A stretch of DNA of 64,000 bases from Candidatus Phytoplasma meliae (GTDB lineage: Bacteria > Bacillota_I > Bacilli_A > Acholeplasmatales > Acholeplasmataceae). The notes under the pieces were generated by a model, which saw only the letters and a program-made list of their open reading frames with translations, was not told the origin of the DNA and did no database searches. Position numbers and translations under genes: made by a program. The stretch lies in the NCBI RefSeq assembly GCF_016876135.2, contig NZ_JACAOD020000006.1, positions 1 to 64,000 on the forward strand. Direction: 5' to 3'. Below are positions 36,655 through 44,083 of this stretch, in pieces; position 1 is the stretch's first letter, and each line of letters begins with the position of its first letter.

Positions 36655-37767
36655 TTAATCATTTATTGAATTAAAAGGTAAATTAGTTAAAAAACCATTA
36701 ATGAATTCATCAATATTGCCATCCATTACCTGTTCTAATTGAAATATTTCTTGATTAGTGCGGTGATCTTTCGCCATTTTATAAGGATGAAAAACATAAC
36801 TTCTAATTTGTGAACCCCAACCAATTTCTTTTTGATCATTTTGAAATTGTTTAGCGTTTTTTTCTTTTTGCTGTTTCGTTGCTAATTGGAATAGTTTTGT
36901 TTTTAACAATTGTAAAGCTTTTTCGCGGTTTTTGATTTGACTACGTTCATTTTGACAACCAACTACTATTCCTGTTGGTAAATGAGTTATTCTAACAGCA
37001 GAATCAGTAGTATTCACGTGTTGACCTCCTGCACCACTACTGCGAAAAAAATCCATTTTTAAATCTTCTGTTTTTAAATTAATTTTAATTTCATCTTTGA
37101 TTTCCGGCAAAACATCACAAGAAACAAAAGAAGTGTGTCTTTTGGAATTAGCATCAAAAGGAGAAATTCTGACTAAACGATGAACTCCTTTTTCAGCTTT
37201 TAAATAACCATAAGCATAAGGGCCTTTTACTAACAAAGTAGCTGATTTAAGTCCTGCTTCTTCCCCTGATTGACAATCTAAGATTTCGGTTTTAAAATTC
37301 TTTTTCTGAGCATATTTTTGATACATTCGAAAAAGCATTTCACACCAATCTTGAGATTCGGTGCCTCCTGCTCCAGGGTGAAAAATTAAAATAGCGTTGT
37401 TTTTATCATAAGGTTGGTTTAAAAAGATTTTAATTTTAAAATCAAAAACAGATTTTGTCAATTCTTTTAATTCTTCTTCTAAGAAATCAGCTTCATCTTG
37501 CTTGCTATATTCTAAATTAAAAAAAGTTAGCAAATCTTGATAATTGTTTTCTAATGTTTTAAAAATAGTTTTTTTTTCTTGTAATTCGTTAAAATTTTGA
37601 CTTACAACAATAGCTTTTTGAGGGTCGTCCCAAAAATCTTCTTTTTGCATTTTAATTTTCATTTTTTCAAGTAATTCACTAGTTTTAGCAAAATTAAGGG
37701 CTTTTTTTAAATCTTGGAGATTTTGAGAAAGATTTTCTAAATGTTGATTAATTTCATATTTTTCCAT
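36655..37767 (-). CDS. prfB: Peptide chain release factor 2
   Basis: Recognises UGA and UAA and triggers peptide release. In 370 residues it has the specificity tripeptide SPF (RISPFDANSKRHTSF) and the catalytic GGQ loop SSGAGGQHVNTTDSAV (about 240-255). The whole gene is in one frame, without the programmed +1 frameshift that regulates prfB in many bacteria. Mollicutes that read UGA as Trp have lost this gene, so its presence supports the standard code. It follows secA by 3 nt and is probably co-transcribed, as in other Firmicutes. Confidence 0.96.
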   Translation of the reverse strand: MEKYEINQHLENLSQNLQDLKKALNFAKTSELLEKMKIKMQKEDFWDDPQKAIVVSQNFNELQEKKTIFKTLENNYQDLLTFFNLEYSKQDEADFLEEELKELTKSVFDFKIKIFLNQPYDKNNAILIFHPGAGGTESQDWCEMLFRMYQKYAQKKNFKTEILDCQSGEEAGLKSATLLVKGPYAYGYLKAEKGVHRLVRISPFDANSKRHTSFVSCDVLPEIKDEIKINLKTEDLKMDFFRSSGAGGQHVNTTDSAVRITHLPTGIVVGCQNERSQIKNREKALQLLKTKLFQLATKQQKEKNAKQFQNDQKEIGWGSQIRSYVFHPYKMAKDHRTNQEIFQLEQVMDGNIDEFINGFLTNLPFNSIND

Positions 37768-37770
37768 AAC

Positions 37771-40281
37771 TTAATTCCAAGGTTTTTTAACAACACGAAT
37801 TTTTCTTCTTTTTTTGGTAGCGTTATCATCGTTTGAACTCTTATCATTTAAGATATTTTGTTTTTGTTGAGGGGCGTTTTGGAAACTTTCAACAAAAGGG
37901 AATTTTAAAATAGTAGCAGCAATATTCAAAGACATTTGATAAATCATTTTATTAAATAAGCGTTGTCCTTCTTTTTGATATTCAATAAAAGAATCTTGTT
38001 GGCCGTAACCCACAAATCCAATCCCTTGTCTTAAAAAACTCATATCATTAATATGATGTTTGTAATGAGTATCAATTATTTTTAACATAATCCATCTTAA
38101 GGCATTAGTAAAGTGTTGTATTTCAAGGGATTCTTTTTCCAAAACAGTTTTTTGACTGTCTAAAATAGTTGTTATTTTTTGCGATAAATGGTTTTTAAAA
38201 GAGGATAAAGTGTTATTTTTATTTTTAAGGTTTTCGTATATTGTTTGTATTTCTTTGATATCAAAAGTATTTTTGGGGAAAAAGTTTTTTTCCAAAAAAA
38301 GAATTAATGATTCGGTTTGATTTTTATTTTTTGAATTATTATTAAAATAAGGTAAAATTTCTTGATTAAGGGTTTTTTGAATCAACGTTAAAGCTATTTT
38401 TTCAGGATCAGAACTATTTAAAATTTCTTTTCTTTGGTCATAAATCATTTCTCTTTGCGTTCTTAAAATATCATCATATTTTAAAAGATATTTGCGATAA
38501 TCAAAATTAGAAGATTCTACTTTTTTTTGAATTTTAGTAAAAAAATTAGTAATCATTTTAGATGATGTTTTGGCTTCAGTGGCGTTTATTTTTTGTAATA
38601 AAGAAATAATTTTTTCTATTTTAGTGCCACCAAATCTTTGAGCTAATTCATCTTCACTGGAAATGAAAAAACGTGAATATCCTGGATCTCCTTGACGACC
38701 AGAACGACCTCTTAATTGGTTATCGATTCTTCTTGATTCATGTCGTTCAGTTCCTAAAACAACTAATCCACCTAATTCAACAACTCCTTCTCCTAAACGA
38801 ATATCAGTTCCTCTTCCGGCCATATTAGTTGCTATAGTGATGGCATTTTTTATTCCTGCTTTAGCAATAATTTCGGCCTCTTTAGAGTGATTTTTGGCGT
38901 TTAGAATTTCGTGTTTAATTAATTTTTTTTTTAATTTTTTAGAAATAATTTCTGAAACCTCAACTGTAGTTGTTCCTATTAAAATAGGTTGTCCTTTTTT
39001 ATTGCGTTCTAACACTTCTTCTATTAAAGCATCATATTTTTCTTTTAAAGAAACAAAAATAAAATCTGGTTCATCAATTCTAATCATTGGTAAATTAGTA
39101 GGGATTTCAATTACTTCCATGTTATAAATATCTCTAAATTCATCTTCTTCGGTTTTAGCAGTTCCTGTCATCCCTGATAATTTGTGATAAAGGCGGAAGA
39201 AATTTTGATAAGTAATGGTTGCTCCAATGGAAGTTTCTTCTTTGATTAAAACCCTTTCCTTAGCTTCTAAGGCTTGATGCAAGCCGTCGCTAAATTGACG
39301 CCCTTTTAAAACCCTTCCTGTAAATTGATCGATAATTAAAACTTGATTTTGGTCTACCAAATAATCTTTGTTTTTATGCATAGTAAAATAAGCTTTTAGG
39401 GCATTTTTGATGTGATGAAGTAGTGAGGTATGTTCAACATTATATAAATTTTCAATTTGAAAAAATTTTTCAGCTTTGTTGATTCCTTCTTCAGTTAATT
39501 CAATTGTTTTAGTTTCTAATTCAATAAGATAATGTTGATTTTTTAAAGTTCTTACAAAACGTTGAGCTTCTTTGTATAAATTTTTACCCTCTTTCATACT
39601 TTGAGAAATAATCAAAGGTGTTCTAGCTTCATCAATTAAAATAGAATCCACTTCATCAACGATAGCATAACTATAAGGACGTTTCATAACTAAATTTTGA
39701 GAATCAATTTTCATATTATCTCTTAAATAATCAAAACCAAGTTCACTATTGGTAGTATAAAGGATGTCGCATAAATAAGCTGCTTGTTTTTCTTCGGTGG
39801 TATTTTCTTTAACATTAAGTCCCACTTGCAAACCTAAAAAACGATAAACTTCTCCAATATTGCCTTCAAATTCTCTTTTAGCTAAATATTCATTAACTGT
39901 AACAATATGGACGGGATTTCCGCTTAAAGCATTAAGATAAGCAGGCATAATGGCTGTTAAGGTTTTCCCTTCGCCTGTTTTCATTTCAGCAATATTACCT
40001 TGATGCAAAATAATAGCTCCTAAAATTTGCACATAATAAGGAGTTAGTCCTGTTACTCTTTTAGTAGCTTCTCTAGCCAAAGCATAGGCTTCTGGCAATA
40101 ATTGATTCAGAGTTTCTCCTTTTTGATATCTTTGTTTTAATTCATCAGTTTTAAGCGCAAATTGGGAATCTTGCAATAAACTCATCGTTTCGCTTAGTTT
40201 TTCTATTTTATTAGCAATAACTCTAGCTTTTCTTAAAGCTTTTCTAGAAGAATTAAATATTTTTTTTAAAAAATTAAACAT
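37771..40281 (-). CDS. secA: Preprotein translocase ATPase SecA
   Basis: Motor ATPase of the Sec pathway, pushing proteins through SecYEG at the membrane. The 836 residues include NBD1 with Walker [13 protein letters not shown] (about 100), [10 protein letters not shown], the [18 protein letters not shown] box (about 206-223), the preprotein-crosslinking domain, NBD2 with GRGTDIRLG and [11 protein letters not shown], then the helical scaffold/wing. The C-terminus is basic ([13 protein letters not shown]) and lacks the zinc-binding CxCxxxxxxxCH/C tail used for SecB. prfB follows. All secreted proteins proposed in this window would depend on it. Confidence 0.97.
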   Translation of the reverse strand: MFNFLKKIFNSSRKALRKARVIANKIEKLSETMSLLQDSQFALKTDELKQRYQKGETLNQLLPEAYALAREATKRVTGLTPYYVQILGAIILHQGNIAEMKTGEGKTLTAIMPAYLNALSGNPVHIVTVNEYLAKREFEGNIGEVYRFLGLQVGLNVKENTTEEKQAAYLCDILYTTNSELGFDYLRDNMKIDSQNLVMKRPYSYAIVDEVDSILIDEARTPLIISQSMKEGKNLYKEAQRFVRTLKNQHYLIELETKTIELTEEGINKAEKFFQIENLYNVEHTSLLHHIKNALKAYFTMHKNKDYLVDQNQVLIIDQFTGRVLKGRQFSDGLHQALEAKERVLIKEETSIGATITYQNFFRLYHKLSGMTGTAKTEEDEFRDIYNMEVIEIPTNLPMIRIDEPDFIFVSLKEKYDALIEEVLERNKKGQPILIGTTTVEVSEIISKKLKKKLIKHEILNAKNHSKEAEIIAKAGIKNAITIATNMAGRGTDIRLGEGVVELGGLVVLGTERHESRRIDNQLRGRSGRQGDPGYSRFFISSEDELAQRFGGTKIEKIISLLQKINATEAKTSSKMITNFFTKIQKKVESSNFDYRKYLLKYDDILRTQREMIYDQRKEILNSSDPEKIALTLIQKTLNQEILPYFNNNSKNKNQTESLILFLEKNFFPKNTFDIKEIQTIYENLKNKNNTLSSFKNHLSQKITTILDSQKTVLEKESLEIQHFTNALRWIMLKIIDTHYKHHINDMSFLRQGIGFVGYGQQDSFIEYQKEGQRLFNKMIYQMSLNIAATILKFPFVESFQNAPQQKQNILNDKSSNDDNATKKRRKIRVVKKPWN

Positions 40282-40763
40282 AATGGTTTTAATCCTTTTT
40301 TTGTTTTTTCTTTAATCTATAAATTAAAAAAATTAAAATATTTTGCTCATTTTATCTTACGCGTGGCGTGGTACACATTATTTACTTATTTTGATCATAG
40401 TTATCTTAATTTTAATTGATTTTTCAACTATTTTTTTATTGTCGCCTCCCTTTTTAAAAGCAAATATGAAACTACAATCAATAAAAAAATTAAAAATGAA
40501 AAAAAGTAAACATCAACAACATTATACCTTTTTTAAACAGAAAAATAAAGATTATTTTGAAAAAATATTAAAAATATAATATCAAGATTTTTAATTGGTT
40601 TTAAATAATTGTTAAATATTGTTTGTAATGCTTTTTTGATAAAAAAATAGAGCAACTTTATAGATCATATCTGTTTTTAAAAATAAAAAGAGATTGCACA
40701 AATCATGAAACAATCACTTTGTTATCTTTTGGCGCTTTGGCGCAATTTTTGGAGTCATTTTAA
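40282..40763. other. Intergenic region between secA and the repeat-protein gene
   Basis: About 480 nt. A plus-strand 78-codon open frame (40343-40579) starts with TTG, has no ribosome site, and encodes a hydrophobic helix plus a lysine-rich tail; I regard it as doubtful. A GC-rich hairpin built on GCGC lies at about 40727-40745, roughly 20 nt after the stop of the downstream minus-strand gene, and may be its terminator. Confidence 0.4.
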
Positions 40764-42425
40764 TTATTCTTCTAAATGAGGTTTGCAAGTTTTAAAAAGT
40801 CGACCATGAACATCATAAAGGTTAATTAAGCAAGTTTTAATTGATGTTCCAAAAAAATTAGTTCTAATTTTAAACCCTGTTAAGGGATTAAATTGAGTAA
40901 TACTTTGAATAAAACCATTGGGAGTCGTTTTAATTAAAAGACCCATTTTTTTTAATTCTTGCATTGAATAACCAAATTCTTTAATTAAATCAGAAGAGCA
41001 ATTGAGATTTAAACATTGTTGAGGAGTTATTTTAAGGTTTCTTAATTCTAAGCCAATATTTGATAATTTAATTAATTCTTTTAATTTATATCCAGCTTTC
41101 AATAATTCTTGAATAGTCAATCCAGCATTTTTTAACTCTTGAAGGGTATAACCTGCTTCTTTTAAATCATGAATGCTAACCTTCGCAAAAACTAATTGTT
41201 GAATGGAAAAGCCTTGCTCCTTTAATTCTTTGACTGTATGCCCTAATTCGCGTAATTCTTGGGCTGTTAATTGTAATTTTTGAAGTTGTTCCAAAGAATA
41301 ACCAGCATCTCTTAATTGCGGGATTGAAATTCCATTTTGGTTTAATTCCTCAGCACTAAAGAAAGCATCTTTTAATTCTTGTGGAGTATAATAAGCTTCC
41401 TGAAATAATTGCTTTATTGAGTATGAAGCTTTTTTAATTTCTTCTAAAGAATAACCATAGTCTTTTAAATTTTTAGCACTAAAGCCAGCATCTTTTAATT
41501 CTTGTGGAGTATAACCTACTAATTTTAAATCATATAAATTTAACCCTGAATATCTTAATTGAACTGCACTAAAGCCAGCATCTTTTAATTCTTTCGTTGT
41601 GACCCCTAAATAAAGCATTAATTCTTTAGCACTAAAGCCAGCTTGTTTTAATTGTAAAACAGTATATCCGCTTTCTATTTTGATTTTATTAACAGTATAT
41701 TTAAAAGCTAATTCTAAAGGATTATAACCAATTTGGAGCAAATTAAAGACATTATATCCCTTTTTTTCTAATTCATCTAAAGTAACAAAATGTTTTTTAA
41801 AATCTTTAGCTTTAAAACCTATTTGCTGAAAAATCTTATTATCGAGTCCCCAATTGATTAATTCTTTTGGGTTGTAACCAGCTTGTTTTAAATCTTGGGG
41901 TAAATAACCAACTGCTATAAGTTCTTGAGGTAGATAACCAGCATTTTTTAAACTTTGCAAGGAATAATGTGCTAATTTTAATTCTTGCAGAGATAAACCT
42001 CCTGCTTTTAACTCTTTGGCGCTAAAGCCTGATTTTTTTAATTGTACAAGAGTATATCCTTTTTTAATTAATTCTTGAATATTGATCCCTTGTTCTTTTA
42101 AGATTTTAATACAATTAGTTATTTTTTGCATTTTTTGTAATTGATTAATAGTGTATCCAAGATTTGTTAAAGTTTGAAGAGTAAATCCTAATTTTTTAAA
42201 TTGTTCTAATTGTGCTTTTTCTATTTCCGAGTTTTCATCAATTTTATTATCAATAAAAATTTCTTCTTTTTTAGGTACATCAGAATCAATATTTACTAAT
42301 TCTTTGTTATTTACCTTAGGAAAATTAAGGAATTCGGTAAGATCAAAAAATAAAATCATAAAAAACAATAAAATTATTAAAATAATGGCAATCCAACGTT
42401 TTTTTAAAAATAAATTAATATTCAT
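40764..42425 (-). CDS. Membrane-anchored protein of about forty 10-residue repeats with a DUF2963-like tail
   Basis: 553 residues. Residues 1-9 are basic and 10-28 are one transmembrane helix (uncleaved signal or anchor). A polar acidic linker runs to about 70. From there to about 495 run roughly 41 copies of a 10-residue unit with pattern L-K-x-A-G-[YF]-[ST]-x-x-[EQ], for example LKDAGFSAKN and LKEAGYTLQE; a few units have 11 residues. The last 50 residues (GFIQSITQFNPLTGFKIRTN...LYDVHGRLFKT) resemble the phytoplasma DUF2963 repeat. I do not recognise the full protein. A helical solenoid displayed outside the cell is an inference. I prefer ATG 42423-42425 over the TTG two codons earlier; neither has a clear ribosome site. 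Confidence 0.8.
   Translation of the reverse strand: MNINLFLKKRWIAIILIILLFFMILFFDLTEFLNFPKVNNKELVNIDSDVPKKEEIFIDNKIDENSEIEKAQLEQFKKLGFTLQTLTNLGYTINQLQKMQKITNCIKILKEQGINIQELIKKGYTLVQLKKSGFSAKELKAGGLSLQELKLAHYSLQSLKNAGYLPQELIAVGYLPQDLKQAGYNPKELINWGLDNKIFQQIGFKAKDFKKHFVTLDELEKKGYNVFNLLQIGYNPLELAFKYTVNKIKIESGYTVLQLKQAGFSAKELMLYLGVTTKELKDAGFSAVQLRYSGLNLYDLKLVGYTPQELKDAGFSAKNLKDYGYSLEEIKKASYSIKQLFQEAYYTPQELKDAFFSAEELNQNGISIPQLRDAGYSLEQLQKLQLTAQELRELGHTVKELKEQGFSIQQLVFAKVSIHDLKEAGYTLQELKNAGLTIQELLKAGYKLKELIKLSNIGLELRNLKITPQQCLNLNCSSDLIKEFGYSMQELKKMGLLIKTTPNGFIQSITQFNPLTGFKIRTNFFGTSIKTCLINLYDVHGRLFKTCKPHLEE
40940..42215 (-). repeat. Coding tandem repeats, 30-bp period
   Basis: DNA encoding the 10-residue units. 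Some copies are nearly identical at DNA level: the string CTAAAGCCAGCATCTTTTAA occurs at about 41475 and 41571, and a variant lies at about 41632. Recombination between units could change copy number. Confidence 0.75.
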
Positions 42426-42734
42426 TATCAAAACATTTCTATTTTTAATTTCTATTTTAAAGTAACTAATATTTAAAATCTTTTTTTGATTTATTTGGGT
42501 TTAACTGTTTCTTTTTTGCTTCTTTTTTAAAGAGGTGAGAGAAAAAGAGTTAAAAGGGGGGAGGATAAAAGAAAATTAAAATATTAAAACAACAAGAAAG
42601 TAATAAATACACTTATATTATAACTTATTTAAATCATCATTAAAACATTAATTATTGATAAAAATTTGGATTCTTAATTTGATATTTGTTGATAAATTTT
42701 ATTTTTTTGGTACTTTAAATGTTAAAAAAAGGCC

Positions 42735-42791
42735 AATCTGAAGATTAGTCTGGGGTATAAAAAAAGAACTAATCTTTCAAGATTAGTTCTG
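42735..42791. repeat. 57-nt terminator-bearing repeat, copy 1
   Basis: Begins AATCTGAAGATTAGTCTGGG, then GTATAAAAAAAGAACTAATC and TTTCAAGATTAGTTCTG. A copy at 43881-43938 is identical except for one extra T. The two copies lie on either side of the gene pair at 42794-43739. Confidence 0.9.
42765..42790 (-). terminator. Terminator of the 42.8-43.7 kb gene pair
   Basis: AGAACTAATCTT / AAGATTAGTTCT, a 12-bp inverted repeat with almost no loop, followed on the minus strand by seven T. It is 4 nt after the last stop. Confidence 0.85.
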
Positions 42792-42793
42792 AG

Positions 42794-43177
42794 TTAATTG
42801 TAGTCTGGGGAGACTTGGAGTATTTTACCATGCGGATGGTAATATGGGTTTCCATCAAAGGGAGTGGGTTTGATGTATACATATTTATTTCGGTTATAAA
42901 CGAAATCTGATTCTTTGCAGGATAGATATTTTTTTGAACGTTCATTAACGAGATTGTATTTTTTTAAAACATTTTCTACTTCGGTTTTGTTGGCGCAAGT
43001 TTTGATGTCGTTGTCGAGGTTTATTTCGTATTCCGAGTTTTTTATGACTTCGAATATATTGATTTTTTTGATGGGTTTTGCGTGGAATTCTATGGTTGTT
43101 GAAGCGATATTGTTGTGATATGGGAAACTGGGGGCATTATTCAACAAGTTCAATTGGTATGTTAATTTTAACTCCAT
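42794..43177 (-). CDS. Hypothetical protein overlapping the upstream secreted-protein gene (possible frameshifted half)
   Basis: 127 residues from an ATG at 43175-43177, with no signal peptide and no ribosome site. It overlaps the end of the upstream gene by 41 nt in another frame. The sequence (NNIASTTIEFHAKPIKKIN, then INLDNDIKTCANKTEVENVL, two Cys, many Tyr, ending PYYHPHGKILQVSPDYN) matches no family I know. Near the upstream stop, adding one base would read IELVENNAPSFPYHNN and join both frames. So this is either a translationally coupled second gene or the displaced C-terminus of one longer secreted protein. Codon choice is more G-rich than in neighbouring genes. Confidence 0.5.
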   Translation of the reverse strand: MELKLTYQLNLLNNAPSFPYHNNIASTTIEFHAKPIKKINIFEVIKNSEYEINLDNDIKTCANKTEVENVLKKYNLVNERSKKYLSCKESDFVYNRNKYVYIKPTPFDGNPYYHPHGKILQVSPDYN

Positions 43178-43739
43178 TTTGATGCCATTCGTTGCGAAAA
43201 GTGTTTAAGTCAGTTTCTGTGAAACCTGATAATTCTTCCTCCTTTAAGGTTATTTTGATAGTTACGTCTTTAGCTTCTCCGGGTTTCATTGTTGGTTGAT
43301 CTGAATTGTTATATTCTGTCTCTGTTCCGTTTTGGTTGTAGTAATATTTAATGTTTAACAATCTGTTTACTTGTTCTTTTAAGATTGCGTTATCGTTTTT
43401 TATTTTGATTTCGTGTTTACCTATTTTTAGGTGTAATTTTCCTGTTTTTGATTGATTGGTTATTTTTGCTTGGTGATATATTTCTTTGGTTTCCTTTGTG
43501 TTGTCAAAGAGGATGGCATCTTTAGGGGTTAATGATAGGTTAGAGTTTGTTCCAACATTATCTAGTTTGATGATGTCTTGTTTGGAGGTTAATTTTACTG
43601 TAGTTTCGGTTGATTCTTTGGTTTTGTGATATTGACTAATGGCGAATACTCCACCGAATAATGCTCCCGTAGTTAGGGTAATAATTGAAATGAAGATAAT
43701 TGGTTTTTTTAATGTGTTTTTAATTTTAATAAAATTCAT
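43137..43739 (-). CDS. Secreted or membrane-anchored hypothetical protein behind a poly-A promoter
   Basis: 200 residues. The N-terminus MNFIKIKNTLKKP plus hydrophobic segment (14-33, ending GGVFAIS) is a signal peptide or anchor. The rest is beta-rich and polar, with a phrase MKPGEAKDVTIKITLKEE and the end GVKINIPIELVE. The overall plan faintly recalls SipW-type/TasA (camelysin) surface proteins, which also have GG-x-FA after the signal and a PG-x-x-x-x-x-[FI] strand; I hold this lightly. AAAGGAGA is well placed before the ATG. The promoter contains 14 consecutive A between -35 and -10. The product would be secreted by SecA/SecG. Confidence 0.7.
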   Translation of the reverse strand: MNFIKIKNTLKKPIIFISIITLTTGALFGGVFAISQYHKTKESTETTVKLTSKQDIIKLDNVGTNSNLSLTPKDAILFDNTKETKEIYHQAKITNQSKTGKLHLKIGKHEIKIKNDNAILKEQVNRLLNIKYYYNQNGTETEYNNSDQPTMKPGEAKDVTIKITLKEEELSGFTETDLNTFRNEWHQNGVKINIPIELVE

Positions 43740-43782
43740 GTTTTTATTTCTCCTTTATTTAGTATTTAATCATACATTTTCT

Positions 43783-43809
43783 ATTATACTCTTTTTTTTT
43801 TTTTTGCAA
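43783..43809 (-). promoter_or_regulatory. Promoter with a 14-A spacer tract (candidate phase switch)
   Basis: On the minus strand: TTGCAA (43804-43809), a 15-nt spacer made mostly of the A14 tract, then a perfect TATAAT (43783-43788). The tract is at 43792-43805 and partly overlaps the -35. It lies about 44 nt upstream of the ATG of the secreted protein. Slippage would change the spacer length and thus promoter strength. Confidence 0.6.
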
Positions 43810-43880
43810 GAGTATTGCTTGGCTTTGGGTTTTTTAGTGGAGGTTGTTACGTGTGTGTTGTGTGTATTGTTGATACGCCT

Positions 43881-43938
43881 AATCTGAAGATTAGTCTGGG
43901 GTATAAAAAAAGAACTAATCTTTTCAAGATTAGTTCTG
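43881..43938. repeat. 57-nt terminator-bearing repeat, copy 2
   Basis: Same sequence as 42735-42791 plus one T. It lies between the promoter of the 43.7-kb gene and the end of the 44.1-45.4 kb gene. Confidence 0.9.
43911..43937 (-). terminator. Terminator of the 44.1-45.4 kb surface-protein gene
   Basis: AGAACTAATCTT / AAGATTAGTTCT hairpin with seven T on the minus-strand side, about 150 nt after the stop at 44084. Confidence 0.75.
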
Positions 43939-43982
43939 GGGAGTTAGAGTGGATTGTTTATTTTGTTTTAAATATTTTATTT

Positions 43983-44038
43983 ATTTTTTTAAGTTTAAAA
44001 TTAATTGTATGTAAAATCGTTCTTTTCAGTTTTCACAT
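43983..44038 (+). repeat. About 56-nt dispersed repeat, copy 2
   Basis: T-run, AAGTTTAAAATTAATTGTATG, then ATCGTTCTTTT and TTTTCACATT. It matches 23976-24034 in order and orientation. Here no plus-strand gene follows. Confidence 0.65.
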
Positions 44039-44083
44039 TTCTTCACTTTTATTATGTACAAGAGAGAACGTTTTTTGTTATTT

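Larger units (their letters stand above)
42426..42793. other. Intergenic region with purine-rich patch and repeat
   Basis: About 370 nt between two minus-strand genes. It contains the leader of the repeat-protein gene with ATTTCTATTTTT (42435-42446), a G/A-rich patch at 42530-42570 and the first copy of a 57-nt repeat (42735-42791) that includes a terminator. Confidence 0.5.

Noticed and set aside
38894..39127. Plus-strand frame of 77 codons inside secA
   Set aside because: Antisense shadow of a strongly conserved gene.
40343..40579. 78-codon plus-strand frame with one hydrophobic helix and Lys-rich tail
   Set aside because: TTG start without ribosome site or terminator, composition follows A/T bias; kept only as a possibility in the intergenic note.
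40940..42215. 30-bp periodic DNA that could be taken for a CRISPR array
   Set aside because: There are no spacers; the period is the codon pattern of a 10-residue protein repeat in one long open frame, and no cas genes are present.
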